A stretch of DNA of 64,000 nt from Bacteroidaceae bacterium. Lineage in GTDB: Bacteria; Bacteroidota; Bacteroidia; Bacteroidales; Bacteroidaceae. Positions 27,720 through 37,076 of the stretch are shown here, in pieces (the first letter of the stretch is position 1; every line of letters begins with the position of its first letter). The position numbers were made by a program, and so were the translations under genes. The notes beneath the pieces are model-generated. The model did not search any database and was not told where the DNA came from. It saw nothing but the letters and a program-made list of their open reading frames with translations. The DNA is taken from positions 1 through 64,000 of the forward strand of contig JAGCLA010000046.1 in NCBI GenBank assembly GCA_017647225.1. Direction: 5' to 3'.

Positions 27720-27869
27720 AATCCTTAATATAAAAATTCAACTTATAATAATTGTTTCAAACAAAAGCATAATCCATAACCTGCCATGCCCTTATTTCAA
27801 ATTCGGGTGCAAAGGTACTACAATTAATTAAGAAAAAAAACAAAATGCAGTGGTTTTCAATAATTTTAA

Positions 27870-28355
27870 TTATTCATCACAGTTATTTTCGTAATTTTCG
27901 TTACTTTTTGTCGAAAGATATTCACACCAAATACTGGCTGCCTCTTCAACCATTTTCACGCAAGGACGCTTCTTGTAGTACTCATTTGTACGCTCTTCGG
28001 GAGTCGCAGGAGTTGGAGCGCTTTTTGAAAGACCAAGCAATTCAGCACATATCAAAGAGCCGTTACGTTTGCGGAATTCTTCGGCAAGCTGCTGCACAAC
28101 CTTATAGTTTGCCTCTTTACCTTCGCGGTCTTTTCCTTCTGTAGAACCGGTTTCAAGACCTGCAAGCAGAAACAGACCACACGCAGCGCCACAAGTCTGT
28201 CGCATACGTCCTATACCACCGCCAAACGATGCCGACATTTTAAGCGCCTGTTCATTGGTAAAACCGTAAAGGTCGGCAAAAGCTGCAACAACAGACTGAC
28301 TGCAATTGTATCCCTCTTTGAATAAATTTACTGCTTTCTCTATTCTATCTTCCAT
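27870..28355 (-). CDS. C_GCAxxG_C_C-family redox-type protein
   Basis: 161 residues. It shows the cysteine pattern of the C_GCAxxG_C_C family: YNCSQSVVAAF near residue 18, then FGGGIGRMRQTCGAACG around 45-60, a Cys at SLICAELLG and one in RPCVKMVEEAA. Members are thought to be redox or metal-binding proteins, often beside transporters, with no proven function. The gene lies 15 nt after the M3 peptidase, so the two are probably co-transcribed. Confidence 0.88.
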   Translation of the reverse strand: MEDRIEKAVNLFKEGYNCSQSVVAAFADLYGFTNEQALKMSASFGGGIGRMRQTCGAACGLFLLAGLETGSTEGKDREGKEANYKVVQQLAEEFRKRNGSLICAELLGLSKSAPTPATPEERTNEYYKKRPCVKMVEEAASIWCEYLSTKSNENYENNCDE

Positions 28356-28370
28356 AATATCAGTTTTTAA

Positions 28371-30455
28371 TTATATAAGGCCACGCGCACGTAACAAAGC
28401 ATCGGGGTTAGGGTCTGCACCACGGAAACGACGATATTCGCGCATAGGGTCTTTAGCGCCACCCATTTCAAGCAACTGTTTGAAGCTTGCAGCAGTTTCC
28501 TTGTCAAACAAGCCTTTCTCAAGGAACAACTCAAAAGCGTCACAGTCAAGGACTTCGGCCCATAGATAAGCATAATATCCGACAGCATATCCGCCACCAA
28601 AGACATGGGCGAAATTAGTACTGCGATAACGATATTCTATCTCATCGATAAAACCGAGTTCCTTACGCAACTCTTTCTCATACTCATTACAGTCGAAATT
28701 GGTATAATCATCGACAAGGTGCATCTTCATATCGAGCAAAGCAGCAGCAACAAGCTCTGTTGTTTCAAATCCAAGGTTGAAATGAGCGCTCTTCTGCATC
28801 TTTGCAATCAAACTATCAGGAATTGCCTCACCTGTCAAATAATTCTTTGCGTATGTAGGCAACACCTCGGGGTGAACAGACCATTTCTCATTGATTTGAG
28901 AGAATAACTCAACAAAATCGTGCTTTACGCTTGTACCGCTGACGCTGGGGTAGTGAGTCTGTGTCAGCATTCCGTGCAATCCATGACCAAACTCGTGGAA
29001 CAGTGTACGTGTTTCATCTATATTCAATAATGCAGGAACATCGCCCTGAGGAGCTGTGAAGTTGCATACATTAACGACCATAGGACGTACATTCTCACCG
29101 CCGATATTTCTCTGGTTCACAAAGTTCGTCATCCATGCACCCTGACGTTTGCTGTCACGTGGGAAGAAATCGGTATAGAAAATACTCAAATGGTTACCGT
29201 CTGCATCGAGCACCTCATAAGTGCTTACCTCTTTATTATATACAGGAACATCCTTACGCTCGACAAACTGCACTCCATACAATTTTGTTGCACAGTCAAA
29301 TGCACCAGCAAGAACGTTTTCAAGCTTAAAATATGGTTTTATAGCTTCATCATTCAAAGCATACTTCTCTTTACGCAGCTTTTCGGTGTAGTAGAACCAG
29401 TCCCAACCTTCGATTTTTATTCCTGCACCTTCACGGTCAGCAATCTCCTGCAAAGCCTCTTTCTCCTCTTTGGCACGTTTTACGGCAGGTTCCCAAATAC
29501 TATTAAGCAAGTCGAGAGCAGCTTCAGGAGTCTTAGCCATCTTCTCATCGAGTACAAAGTGAGCAAAGCTGTCATAACCAAGCAGCTTGGCCTTCTGCTG
29601 ACGTAATTGCAGAATCTCCTTGATAATGGCCTTGTTGTCGTTTTCGTTGTTGTTGTCGCCTCTGCCATAATAAGCCTTATAGACCTTTTCACGAAGTTCG
29701 CGGTTATCGGCATACTGCAGGAAGGGGATACAGCTTGGCTTGTCAAGTGTGAACACCCATGTGCCATCTTCTGCTTTTGCAGCATCAACCACACCCTGTG
29801 GCAAGCCTGCGAGGTCGGCCTTGTCAGTAATGACCAACTTGAAAGCTTTGTTGTCGGCAAGCAGGTTTGCACCGAATTTCACCTGCGCAAGACCTATTTT
29901 GGTATCAAGGTCGAGCAGAGTAGCCTTATCCTCATCATTCAACAAGGCACCGCCACGAACAAAACTGCTATAATAGTTTTCGAGAACAATGCTCTGTTCC
30001 TCGGTCAATCCCAGATTCTCCTTATTATCATATAAAGTACGTATGCGGTTGAAGAGGGTGTCGTTCATATATACGAAACCGCTGAGCTCTGTCAATTTCG
30101 GAATGACGTATTCTTCAATTTTTGTCATTTCGGGAGTATTCTCACTCTCGTTCAGATTAAAGAATATCGCACTTACCTTGTCGAGTGTACGTCCGCTCAA
30201 TTCAAGCGCATCGATTGTGTTTTCAAATGTAGGAGCATCGGTATTGTCAATCACCGCTTTGATATCGGCACGTTTTTCGGCAAAACCTTTGTCGAAAGCC
30301 TCCTTATAATCCTCTATCTTGAAATTCTCGAACTCTGGCGCACCAAATGGAGCTTTACTCTCCTTCAGAATACTGTTTGTTTCGCCATTTGATGTACAGG
30401 CAACCTGTGTCAACATAATTGTTAGTGTAAAAAGTGAATAGATTAATCGTTTCAT
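28371..30455 (-). CDS. M3-family zinc peptidase (peptidyl-dipeptidase Dcp type), lipoprotein
   Basis: 694 residues. The N-terminus is a lipoprotein signal (LIYSLFTLTIMLTQVACTS), so the enzyme sits in the envelope rather than the cytosol as in E. coli Dcp. The zinc motif is LFHEFGHGLHGML, and the C-terminus (YRRFRGADPNPDALLRARGLI) is the Dcp signature ending. It should remove C-terminal dipeptides. The next gene downstream is the C_GCAxxG_C_C protein. Confidence 0.93.
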   Translation of the reverse strand: MKRLIYSLFTLTIMLTQVACTSNGETNSILKESKAPFGAPEFENFKIEDYKEAFDKGFAEKRADIKAVIDNTDAPTFENTIDALELSGRTLDKVSAIFFNLNESENTPEMTKIEEYVIPKLTELSGFVYMNDTLFNRIRTLYDNKENLGLTEEQSIVLENYYSSFVRGGALLNDEDKATLLDLDTKIGLAQVKFGANLLADNKAFKLVITDKADLAGLPQGVVDAAKAEDGTWVFTLDKPSCIPFLQYADNRELREKVYKAYYGRGDNNNENDNKAIIKEILQLRQQKAKLLGYDSFAHFVLDEKMAKTPEAALDLLNSIWEPAVKRAKEEKEALQEIADREGAGIKIEGWDWFYYTEKLRKEKYALNDEAIKPYFKLENVLAGAFDCATKLYGVQFVERKDVPVYNKEVSTYEVLDADGNHLSIFYTDFFPRDSKRQGAWMTNFVNQRNIGGENVRPMVVNVCNFTAPQGDVPALLNIDETRTLFHEFGHGLHGMLTQTHYPSVSGTSVKHDFVELFSQINEKWSVHPEVLPTYAKNYLTGEAIPDSLIAKMQKSAHFNLGFETTELVAAALLDMKMHLVDDYTNFDCNEYEKELRKELGFIDEIEYRYRSTNFAHVFGGGYAVGYYAYLWAEVLDCDAFELFLEKGLFDKETAASFKQLLEMGGAKDPMREYRRFRGADPNPDALLRARGLI

Positions 30456-30478
30456 TATTTTATCGGATTGTTATCATG

Positions 30479-30486
30479 CGAAGATA
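30479..30486 (-). promoter_or_regulatory. -7 element of the M3 peptidase gene
   Basis: TATCTTCG on the minus strand, 24 bp before the ATG at 30455. Confidence 0.55.
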
Positions 30487-30580
30487 GTGAAAATATGCCA
30501 TATTCGCGCCAATCGTGTCCTATTAATTATATATAGCTCTTTTTATCACTGCTTTTTGCACTTTAATAGCCCAAATTTTG

Positions 30581-30588
30581 TATCTTTG
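30581..30588 (+). promoter_or_regulatory. -7 element of panB
   Basis: TATCTTTG, 40 bp before ATG 30629, with TTTTTGC about 22 bp further upstream. Confidence 0.6.
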
Positions 30589-30628
30589 CGACGATTATTA
30601 AAAACACATTAAAAAACAGTTACTGAAC

Positions 30629-31450
30629 ATGTCAAAATATTTAGTTGAAGACACACGTAAGGTTACTACGCACCGTTTTATTGAAATGAAGCGCAAAGGT
30701 GAGAAGATAGCAATGCTCACCGCATACGATTATACAACAGCATCAATCCTTGACAATGCCGGTATTGACGCATTGCTTGTAGGTGACTCGGCATCAAATG
30801 TCATGGCGGGTAATGTCACAACACTTCCCATCACACTCGACCAGATGATTTATCATGCTAAAGGCGTTGTGCGTGGTGTAAAACGCGCGCTTGTTGTTGT
30901 TGACATGCCATTCGGTACATATCAGGTAAACGCAGACGAGGCTGTAAAGAATGCTATCCGCATAATGAAGGAGACTCATGCTGATGCATTGAAACTGGAG
31001 GGTGGTGAAGAGATACTCCCTTCGGTACGCAAAATCCTTGATGCCGGTATTCCCATTATGGCACATCTTGGATTGACACCACAGAGTATAAACAAGTTCG
31101 GAACATACGCTGTACGCGCAAAGGACGACGCAGAGGCTGAAAAGCTTCGCCGTGATGCAAAGCTTCTCGAAGAGGCAGGCTGTTTTGCACTTGTACTTGA
31201 AAAGATACCTTCAAAACTTGGCGAGGAGGTTGCAAAGAGCCTTACTATTCCCGTTATCGGCATTGGTGCAGGCAGTGCTGTTGACGGACAGATTCTTGTA
31301 TATGCCGACATGCTTGGCATGACAGCCGATTTCGCCCCACGTTTCCTTCGCCGTTATGCCGACCTGCACACAATAATGACCGATGCAGTAGGCAGTTATG
31401 TAAGCGATGTTAAATCGTGTGATTTCCCTAACGAAAAAGAGCAGTACTAA
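30629..31450 (+). CDS. panB: 3-methyl-2-oxobutanoate hydroxymethyltransferase
   Basis: 273 residues, full length. Motifs: [36 protein letters not shown] (metal-binding Asp), [11 protein letters not shown], and [13 protein letters not shown]. PanB transfers a methylene group from 5,10-methylene-THF to alpha-ketoisovalerate, the first committed step to pantothenate. No other pan gene is nearby, so the pathway is dispersed. Ended by a perfect bidirectional hairpin. Confidence 0.97.
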   Translation: MSKYLVEDTRKVTTHRFIEMKRKGEKIAMLTAYDYTTASILDNAGIDALLVGDSASNVMAGNVTTLPITLDQMIYHAKGVVRGVKRALVVVDMPFGTYQVNADEAVKNAIRIMKETHADALKLEGGEEILPSVRKILDAGIPIMAHLGLTPQSINKFGTYAVRAKDDAEAEKLRRDAKLLEEAGCFALVLEKIPSKLGEEVAKSLTIPVIGIGAGSAVDGQILVYADMLGMTADFAPRFLRRYADLHTIMTDAVGSYVSDVKSCDFPNEKEQY

Positions 31451-31463
31451 AATTTTAGTATAT

Positions 31464-31501
31464 AAAAAACACCTTCAAACTTTTGTTTGAAGGTGTTTTT
31501 T
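31464..31501. terminator. Bidirectional terminator
   Basis: AAAAAACACCTTCAAAC / GTTTGAAGGTGTTTTTT with a 4-nt loop between panB and prs. Confidence 0.93.
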
Positions 31502-31520
31502 ATATGTTTTTATCTGCGTA

Positions 31521-32456
31521 TTAGCAAATATAGTGTGAACTGATTGACTGGTTGTCAAGCACACATTTGATAGCCTCTGCGAAGCCGCTTGCAACAGAAA
31601 GCTGTTTTACCTTAGAGCAACCCTTATTGTAAGGAATACTGTTTGTAAATACAATTTCTGTCATCTTAGACTCACGAACGCGCTCTGAAGCATTACCTGA
31701 CATGATACAGTGTGAAGCGATTGCACGAACTGACTTGGCACCATTGTCCATCATCAAATCGGCAGCCTTAGAGATTGTACCTGCTGTGTCAACGATATCG
31801 TCAACCAAAACGACATTCTTACCCTGAACGTCACCGATAATCTGCATAGACTCAACAACGTTTGCCTTTGCACGTGTCTTGTGGCAAAGTACAAGGGGAA
31901 CACCAAGACATTTTGCATAAGCGCTGGCACGTTTTGAACCACCAACGTCAGGTGTTGCAATTACAAGGTCTTCGAGGTTGAGAGAGTTGATATATGGGAT
32001 AAATACCATTGATGCATACAAGTGGTCAACAGGAATATCAAAGAAGCCCTGGATCTGGTCTGCATGAAGGTCCATAGTGATAACGCGATTTACACCTGCT
32101 ACGCTCAAAAGGTCAGCAACAAGCTTTGCACCGATTGAAACACGTGGCTTGTCCTTGCGGTCCTGACGAGCCCAACCGAAGTAAGGCATAACTGCGATAA
32201 TGCTCTTTGCAGAAGCACGCTTTGCAGCATCAACCATAAGCAAAAGTTCCATCAAGTTGTCAGAAGTGGGGAATGTTGACTGAACAAGGAAAACATTCTT
32301 ACCACGAATAGACTCTTCGTAAGAAACAGCAAACTCGCCATCGGCAAAATAGGTTGTATTCATCTGACCGAGTTCACAACCGAGTTCTTTACAAATCTCT
32401 TCAGCAAGGTAACGTGACTTTGTACCTGCGAACACCATGTAAGGAGTATTGTTCAT
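31521..32456 (-). CDS. prs: Ribose-phosphate pyrophosphokinase
   Basis: 311 residues, full length. Flexible-loop and ATP motif: FGWARQDRKDKPRVSIGAKL; divalent-metal site: TMDLHADQIQGFF; PRPP-binding loop: VVLVDDIVDTAGTI. It makes PRPP for nucleotide, histidine and NAD synthesis in the cytosol. A ThiE-like gene lies 45 bp upstream on the same strand and may share its transcript. Confidence 0.97.
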   Translation of the reverse strand: MNNTPYMVFAGTKSRYLAEEICKELGCELGQMNTTYFADGEFAVSYEESIRGKNVFLVQSTFPTSDNLMELLLMVDAAKRASAKSIIAVMPYFGWARQDRKDKPRVSIGAKLVADLLSVAGVNRVITMDLHADQIQGFFDIPVDHLYASMVFIPYINSLNLEDLVIATPDVGGSKRASAYAKCLGVPLVLCHKTRAKANVVESMQIIGDVQGKNVVLVDDIVDTAGTISKAADLMMDNGAKSVRAIASHCIMSGNASERVRESKMTEIVFTNSIPYNKGCSKVKQLSVASGFAEAIKCVLDNQSISSHYIC

Positions 32457-32501
32457 AATAATATATTTATTTAGGTTTGTTATCTGTTTATTCTTTTGTG
32501 C

Positions 32502-33086
32502 CTACAATTTGTCAACACTTCTTTTTATTCTCTTGAAACGGTTTATCAGTTCTGTATAATCTGTAGAACGACATGAATCAAAGTTTTCCCATATCAGTTC
32601 TTCAAGAATAACACCGCCAAAGCCGTAGTTTGTCAAACGTTTCAGGTTTGCCTCGTCAATATTTCCGAATGCCCAAGTATTCCTGTTTATCATTTTCTTG
32701 CCAATCTCATTGAGTTCGGCACTCTGATGGAATGTACGGCCAAGTGGACCAAAGCAAACAATGTCGTATGTTTTACGCAACTCCTTAAGATGTGTCAGGT
32801 TGCTTGCATAACCTACGACCTTTCCCTTTTCATTACCCATGGGAGGATTTGAACCAAGAGGGAATAGGGTACCTGCAAGCTTATACTCCCTCATGAGTCT
32901 GCTGTTGCAGGAATATATACGTTTGTGATATTTCTTTGGAATAAGATTCAGCAATCTCTCTATAAATTGAGGATGTGGGTATTCCTTATAAAGAAACAGA
33001 TAATCGAGTCCCTCGTCAAAAAGGCGAGTGATTATCTTGTCTTCCTCAATGAAGAAAGTAGGTTTTGTGGCTATAGCCAATTTCAT
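32502..33086 (-). CDS. Degenerate ThiE/TenI-like TIM-barrel protein
   Basis: 194 residues with the outline of the thiamine-phosphate-synthase/TenI fold: an N-terminal beta strand with TPTFF-type start (ATKPTFFIEEDKI), a GLDYLFL strand, FGPLGRTF in the phosphate-binding region, AFGNIDEANL in place of the usual aGGI motif, and GFGGVILEELIW. Residues expected in active ThiE (the Q/HLRxK and ND, HLGQ.D motifs) are not present; the corresponding segments read LFLYKEYP and YSCNSR. I infer a paralogue with changed or lost activity. No TPP riboswitch is visible upstream. Confidence 0.7.
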   Translation of the reverse strand: MKLAIATKPTFFIEEDKIITRLFDEGLDYLFLYKEYPHPQFIERLLNLIPKKYHKRIYSCNSRLMREYKLAGTLFPLGSNPPMGNEKGKVVGYASNLTHLKELRKTYDIVCFGPLGRTFHQSAELNEIGKKMINRNTWAFGNIDEANLKRLTNYGFGGVILEELIWENFDSCRSTDYTELINRFKRIKRSVDKL

Positions 33087-33206
33087 AATTCACAAAACTT
33101 AATTAATGAACTGATTTCCGTCTGCAAAATTAATAATTTTTATAATAATGGCATCGAATAAAATTGATTATTATCCACTATTTACAATAAATATCAATAA
33201 TTGCAA

Positions 33207-34103
33207 TTATTCCTCGTCAAGATAACGCTTTGCGAGCGCACCAAACTCCTCAATACGGCGGTCACGCAAGAACGGCCACCATTGACGCACAGTTTCGCTA
33301 CGCTTTAGGCTAACCTCAACAACCTCACACTGTTCCTGTTCGCCAAAATGCGCTACAAACTCACCCTGAGGGCCTGCAATAAAGCTATGTCCCCAGAATT
33401 GGATACCGTTTGTCATTCCCGAAGGGTCGGGCTCATGTCCGCAGCGGTTGACAGCTATCACAGGCAAGCCATTCGCTACTGCATGTCCTCGCTGTACTGT
33501 TTGCCATGCGCCAAGCTGACGTTCCTTCTCTTCAGCAGTGTCGCTGCTCTCCCAACCGATGGCGGTAGGGTAGATGAGAAGGTCGGCACCACGCAATGCC
33601 ATAAGACGTGCACCCTCGGGATACCACTGGTCCCAACATACCTGAACACCAAGTGTACCCAACGATGTCTTTATAGGGCGAAAACCAATATCACCTGGAG
33701 TAAAATAAAACTTCTCGTAATATGCAGGGTCATCGGGAATGTGCATCTTGCGATATTTGCCGGCAATGCTACCGTCACTGTCAAAGACAACAGCTGTATT
33801 GTGATAAAGTCCCTTTGCACGTGCTTCGAAGAGCGATGTCACAAGAACAATTTTACATTCTGCGGCAATTCTGCCATAAAAATCGGTTGAAGGACCGGGG
33901 ATAGGCTCGGCATAAGAGAAATTCTCGGTTGATTCTACCTGGCAGAAGTAGGGCGAATTGTGAAGTTCTTGAAGCACCACAAGCTGCGCACCCTTTGCGG
34001 CAACATCACGTATGCAAGAGGCAAGCTTCTGCTTGTTCTGCTCAACATCAGCACCAATACTCTGTTGTATTATTCCGACCTTTATTGTATCCATTTTCTT
34101 CAT
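33207..34103 (-). CDS. aguB: N-carbamoylputrescine amidase
   Basis: 298 residues from ATG 34103, one base past the aguA stop; starts at 34118 or 34157 are possible but would overlap aguA. It is a nitrilase-superfamily protein with the Glu-Lys-Cys triad: Glu in LVVLQELHNSPYF, Lys in YRKMHIPDDPAYY, Cys in GVQVCWDQWYPEGAR. AguB hydrolyses N-carbamoylputrescine to putrescine, CO2 and ammonia. It follows aguA directly, completing the agmatine-to-putrescine route. Confidence 0.95.
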   Translation of the reverse strand: MKKMDTIKVGIIQQSIGADVEQNKQKLASCIRDVAAKGAQLVVLQELHNSPYFCQVESTENFSYAEPIPGPSTDFYGRIAAECKIVLVTSLFEARAKGLYHNTAVVFDSDGSIAGKYRKMHIPDDPAYYEKFYFTPGDIGFRPIKTSLGTLGVQVCWDQWYPEGARLMALRGADLLIYPTAIGWESSDTAEEKERQLGAWQTVQRGHAVANGLPVIAVNRCGHEPDPSGMTNGIQFWGHSFIAGPQGEFVAHFGEQEQCEVVEVSLKRSETVRQWWPFLRDRRIEEFGALAKRYLDEE

Positions 34104-34104
34104 A

Positions 34105-35148
34105 TCAGTATTTGTCATTTTTGGGATATTGCATTGTGACACAATGCAATGAGCCATGCTGCTTAATCAAAGCCCTGCAATCTATTCCAACAATCTCATA
34201 ACCCGGGAATGCCTTTGAAAGCACTTCGGCGGCAAGTCTGTCGTTATCAGATTGCGCGTATGTAGGATAAAGCACAGCATTGTTCATTATAAGGAAATTA
34301 GCGTATGTGGCAGGCAGGCGCTCACCATCCTCATCATATATAGGAGCAGGAGAGGGCAGAGGCAACATGCGATAAGGCTTGCCGTCAGCAGTACGCAGTT
34401 CCTTTATCTGTTCTTCCATTGCAGAAAGGTCGGCATACTGTTCATCGTTCTTGTCCTGACACTGCATATAGACAATTGTATCATTTGGAGCAAGACGAGC
34501 CACCGTATCGACATGGCCATCGGTATCATCACCTATAAGATTACCATAATCAAGCCACAGCACACGCTCAACGTGAAGCATATTCTTCAGGCAACGTTCA
34601 ATATCCTCGCGTTCCATAGGCTGGTTACGATGAGGAGCCAAAAGACATTGGCTTGTAGTAAGCAATGTTCCCTTTCCGTCACTCTCAATAGAGCCACCTT
34701 CAAGAACAAAGCTTGTGCAATCCTCATATTCACCTTTAACAATGCCGGCGTCATATAGTTTGCCGTTTATGGCATTGTCAAGAGATGCTTCGAACTTACG
34801 TCCCCAACCGTTGAAACAGAAATCGACATAATGCGGAACATTGTCACCCAACAAAGTTATAAAGGCGTGGTCGCGTGCCCATGTGTCGTTTGTCTCACAC
34901 TCAAACAGTGTTACATTCGGCATGTCAGCGCTGGCCTTGGCAAGCATATTGCGTACCTTGTTTACATCGGGGGCTACAATCAGAAGACGCTCACGCGCAC
35001 ATATAGCCTTTGCGAGCTCTACAAAGCACGCTTCAACCTCCTCAAGCATATAATTCCAGTCGGTGCCCTCATGTGGCCATGTGAGCTGTACCATCTGCTG
35101 CTTATGCCATTCGGCAGGCATGAAAAGATTTCGTTTCTGCAACTCCAT
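34105..35148 (-). CDS. aguA: Agmatine deiminase
   Basis: 347 residues of the guanidino-modifying (peptidylarginine deiminase-like) family. Conserved blocks: MPAEWHKQQMVQLTWPHEGTDW at the N-terminus, ETNDTWARDHAF, LEGGSIESDGKGTLLTT, GDDTDGHVDTVAR, and a C-terminal Cys in GSLHCVTMQYP that is the nucleophile position. It converts agmatine to N-carbamoylputrescine in the cytosol. The start overlaps the DUF2148 stop as TAATG, and aguB follows, so the three genes form one operon. Confidence 0.96.
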   Translation of the reverse strand: MELQKRNLFMPAEWHKQQMVQLTWPHEGTDWNYMLEEVEACFVELAKAICARERLLIVAPDVNKVRNMLAKASADMPNVTLFECETNDTWARDHAFITLLGDNVPHYVDFCFNGWGRKFEASLDNAINGKLYDAGIVKGEYEDCTSFVLEGGSIESDGKGTLLTTSQCLLAPHRNQPMEREDIERCLKNMLHVERVLWLDYGNLIGDDTDGHVDTVARLAPNDTIVYMQCQDKNDEQYADLSAMEEQIKELRTADGKPYRMLPLPSPAPIYDEDGERLPATYANFLIMNNAVLYPTYAQSDNDRLAAEVLSKAFPGYEIVGIDCRALIKQHGSLHCVTMQYPKNDKY

Positions 35149-35681
35149 TACTGCACCTTACGTTTACGGTCGAAGAACGGATTCTTTGAACTTGCGCTTA
35201 CAGGAATACCTATGATATATTTACATCCGGGCATCCAGCCAAGTTTGCCGGCTGCATATCCGACAGAGTACATTACACGAGTGTCAAGACGCAAATCGGC
35301 AGCTGTAGCACATGCTGAACCCACAGCAATACCCACGTCTATGGTGTTCATGGCGCAAGGAACTCCTTCGGGACGCTCACCGCATGTTGCATAGCCACAA
35401 TACGCACAGTTCAGCAACATAGGTTCTTCGCGTGTACCAATAAGGACAACAGCTTCTGCAGACATAAGATTGTCAGCATCGCGCATAAGGCCACCACGAC
35501 CCATATTCTCACCTATCTGATGCAACGCATTGCTCAATGCAACTACGTCATCATCGGTAATCATCATTATCTCGATAAGGTCAACACCCTTAGCTTTTGG
35601 TGCTGTACGGGCAGCAGTCATCATCTGCTTTGCACACTCGATAACATGCTCATGACGAGCATCTCTTTCATTATATACCAT
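35148..35681 (-). CDS. DUF2148 ferredoxin-like protein
   Basis: 177 residues from ATG 35681 (MVYNERDARHEHVIEC); the promoter element TATCTTCG (35711-35704) lies upstream of it and excludes the longer frame. It has the DUF2148 pattern: AARTAPKAKGVDLIE near the N-terminus, a cysteine cluster in LNCAYCGYATC and VPCAMNTIDVGIAVGSAC, and a nitroreductase-like end (LGWMPGCKYIIGIP). Probably an iron-sulfur or flavin-related protein; the role is unproven. Translational coupling to aguA ties it to polyamine metabolism, at least by expression. Confidence 0.88.
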   Translation of the reverse strand: MVYNERDARHEHVIECAKQMMTAARTAPKAKGVDLIEIMMITDDDVVALSNALHQIGENMGRGGLMRDADNLMSAEAVVLIGTREEPMLLNCAYCGYATCGERPEGVPCAMNTIDVGIAVGSACATAADLRLDTRVMYSVGYAAGKLGWMPGCKYIIGIPVSASSKNPFFDRKRKVQ

Positions 35682-35703
35682 AATTGTCAAATTAATCTTT
35701 CTG

Positions 35704-35711
35704 CGAAGATA
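35704..35711 (-). promoter_or_regulatory. -7 element of the DUF2148-aguA-aguB operon
   Basis: TATCTTCG on the minus strand, 23 bp before ATG 35681. Confidence 0.6.
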
Positions 35712-35792
35712 CACATTATTTTATAATGCCCGACGATAATGGGATATATTTTTAATTCTTATCAGCACATTATCAATTGTCTGTTTTTTGTG

Positions 35793-35800
35793 TAATTTTG
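35793..35800 (+). promoter_or_regulatory. -7 element of the PLD gene
   Basis: TAATTTTG, 20 bp before the ATG at 35820. Confidence 0.55.
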
Positions 35801-35819
35801 CAAACAAGAACTATTTTTA

Positions 35820-37073
35820 ATGAAGTCAAAGTTTTTTTACATATATTGTTCTATTATCTTTTTTACAATTCAGTTGTCGTCATGCAGTAGTTTCATTGCA
35901 ATAGAACGAAATGATTTTTCATGTTCCGATACTGCTTTTGTAAAATACATAAAAGCAGAGGATATACCTTATACTCAAGGTAATAAGGTTACAATGCTTG
36001 ATGGAGCGCAAGAGAAATTCGACAGTCTTTTTAACGATATCCGCAAGGCTGAACACCACATTCACCTTGAATACTTCAATTTTCGCAACGATTCAATAAA
36101 CGAGTTGTTGCTGACACTTCTTGCACAAAAAGCAAAAGAAGGGGTTGAGGTAAGAGCCCTTTTCGATGCATTCGGCAACCTCTCGAACAACCAGCCACTT
36201 AAAAATATAGAAGATATACGCGCTACGGGCATTCAGATCGAGAAGTTCGACCCATTCTGTTTCCCTTGGATAAACCACGCATTTTCACGTGACCATAGGA
36301 AAATTGTGATAATTGACGGAAAGGTTGCATATACAGGAGGTATAAATGTTGCAGATTATTATCTCGAAGGACTCGAAGGTATAGGAGAATGGCGCGATAT
36401 ACATTCAAAGATAGAGGGTGCTGCCGTCAACGTCCTGCAACAGATATTCCTTGACATGTGGAATAAAGAAACCAAACAAGATATAGGTGGAGAGGCATAC
36501 CTTCCCGAACAACCAAAGAAAGGCAACGCAGAGGTAGCAGTGGTAGACAGATGCCCACACAAGACTCCAAAACGTATGCGTCAAGCGTATGCAAATGCCA
36601 TACATTCAGCAAAAGACAGTATTATACTTGTCAACCCTTATTTTATGCCTATGCCAATTATAAAAAAGGCTTTGGAAAAGGCTATTGACGACAGTGTAAA
36701 AGTGACTATCATACTATCGGAAAAAGGAGATATACCGATGATTCCGGACGGTGTATGGCGCGTTGGTTATCAACTTATGAAACGCGGAGCAGAAGTCTAT
36801 ATGTTCACAAACGGATTCAACCATGCCAAAGCAATGTGTATTGACGGCAAGTATTGTACTGTCGGCTCGGCAAACATGAATAGTAGAAGCCTCCGTTACG
36901 ACTACGAAACAAATATCTTTGTTTTCGGAGAAGAAGATGCAGAGGAGCTTTACAATTTATTGAAAAAAGATGTCGGCAAGTCCTATCCGTTGACAAAAGA
37001 TATTTATAAGCAAAGAGGGTGGTGGCGACGTTTTTGCGGATGGCTGATAAGCCTTATAACACCACTATGCTGA
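35820..37073 (+). CDS. Cardiolipin-synthase-like phospholipase D protein
   Basis: 417 residues. Two HKD motifs mark the PLD superfamily: HRKIVIIDGKVAYTGGINVA and HAKAMCIDGKYCTVGSANMN. Layout and length fit bacterial cardiolipin synthase (Cls), which joins two phosphatidylglycerols. Unusually, the N-terminus reads as a lipoprotein-type signal (IIFFTIQLSSCSSF) instead of the two membrane helices of classical Cls, so the catalytic domain would be tethered by lipid or by a single cleaved segment. Convergent with the thioredoxin-like gene; only 3 bp separate the stops and no hairpin is present. Confidence 0.85.
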   Translation: MKSKFFYIYCSIIFFTIQLSSCSSFIAIERNDFSCSDTAFVKYIKAEDIPYTQGNKVTMLDGAQEKFDSLFNDIRKAEHHIHLEYFNFRNDSINELLLTLLAQKAKEGVEVRALFDAFGNLSNNQPLKNIEDIRATGIQIEKFDPFCFPWINHAFSRDHRKIVIIDGKVAYTGGINVADYYLEGLEGIGEWRDIHSKIEGAAVNVLQQIFLDMWNKETKQDIGGEAYLPEQPKKGNAEVAVVDRCPHKTPKRMRQAYANAIHSAKDSIILVNPYFMPMPIIKKALEKAIDDSVKVTIILSEKGDIPMIPDGVWRVGYQLMKRGAEVYMFTNGFNHAKAMCIDGKYCTVGSANMNSRSLRYDYETNIFVFGEEDAEELYNLLKKDVGKSYPLTKDIYKQRGWWRRFCGWLISLITPLC

Positions 37074-37076
37074 CAA

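Noticed and set aside
32502..33160. TPP riboswitch upstream of the ThiE-like gene
   Set aside because: The 120 bp upstream are A/T-rich and show none of the conserved THI-box segments.
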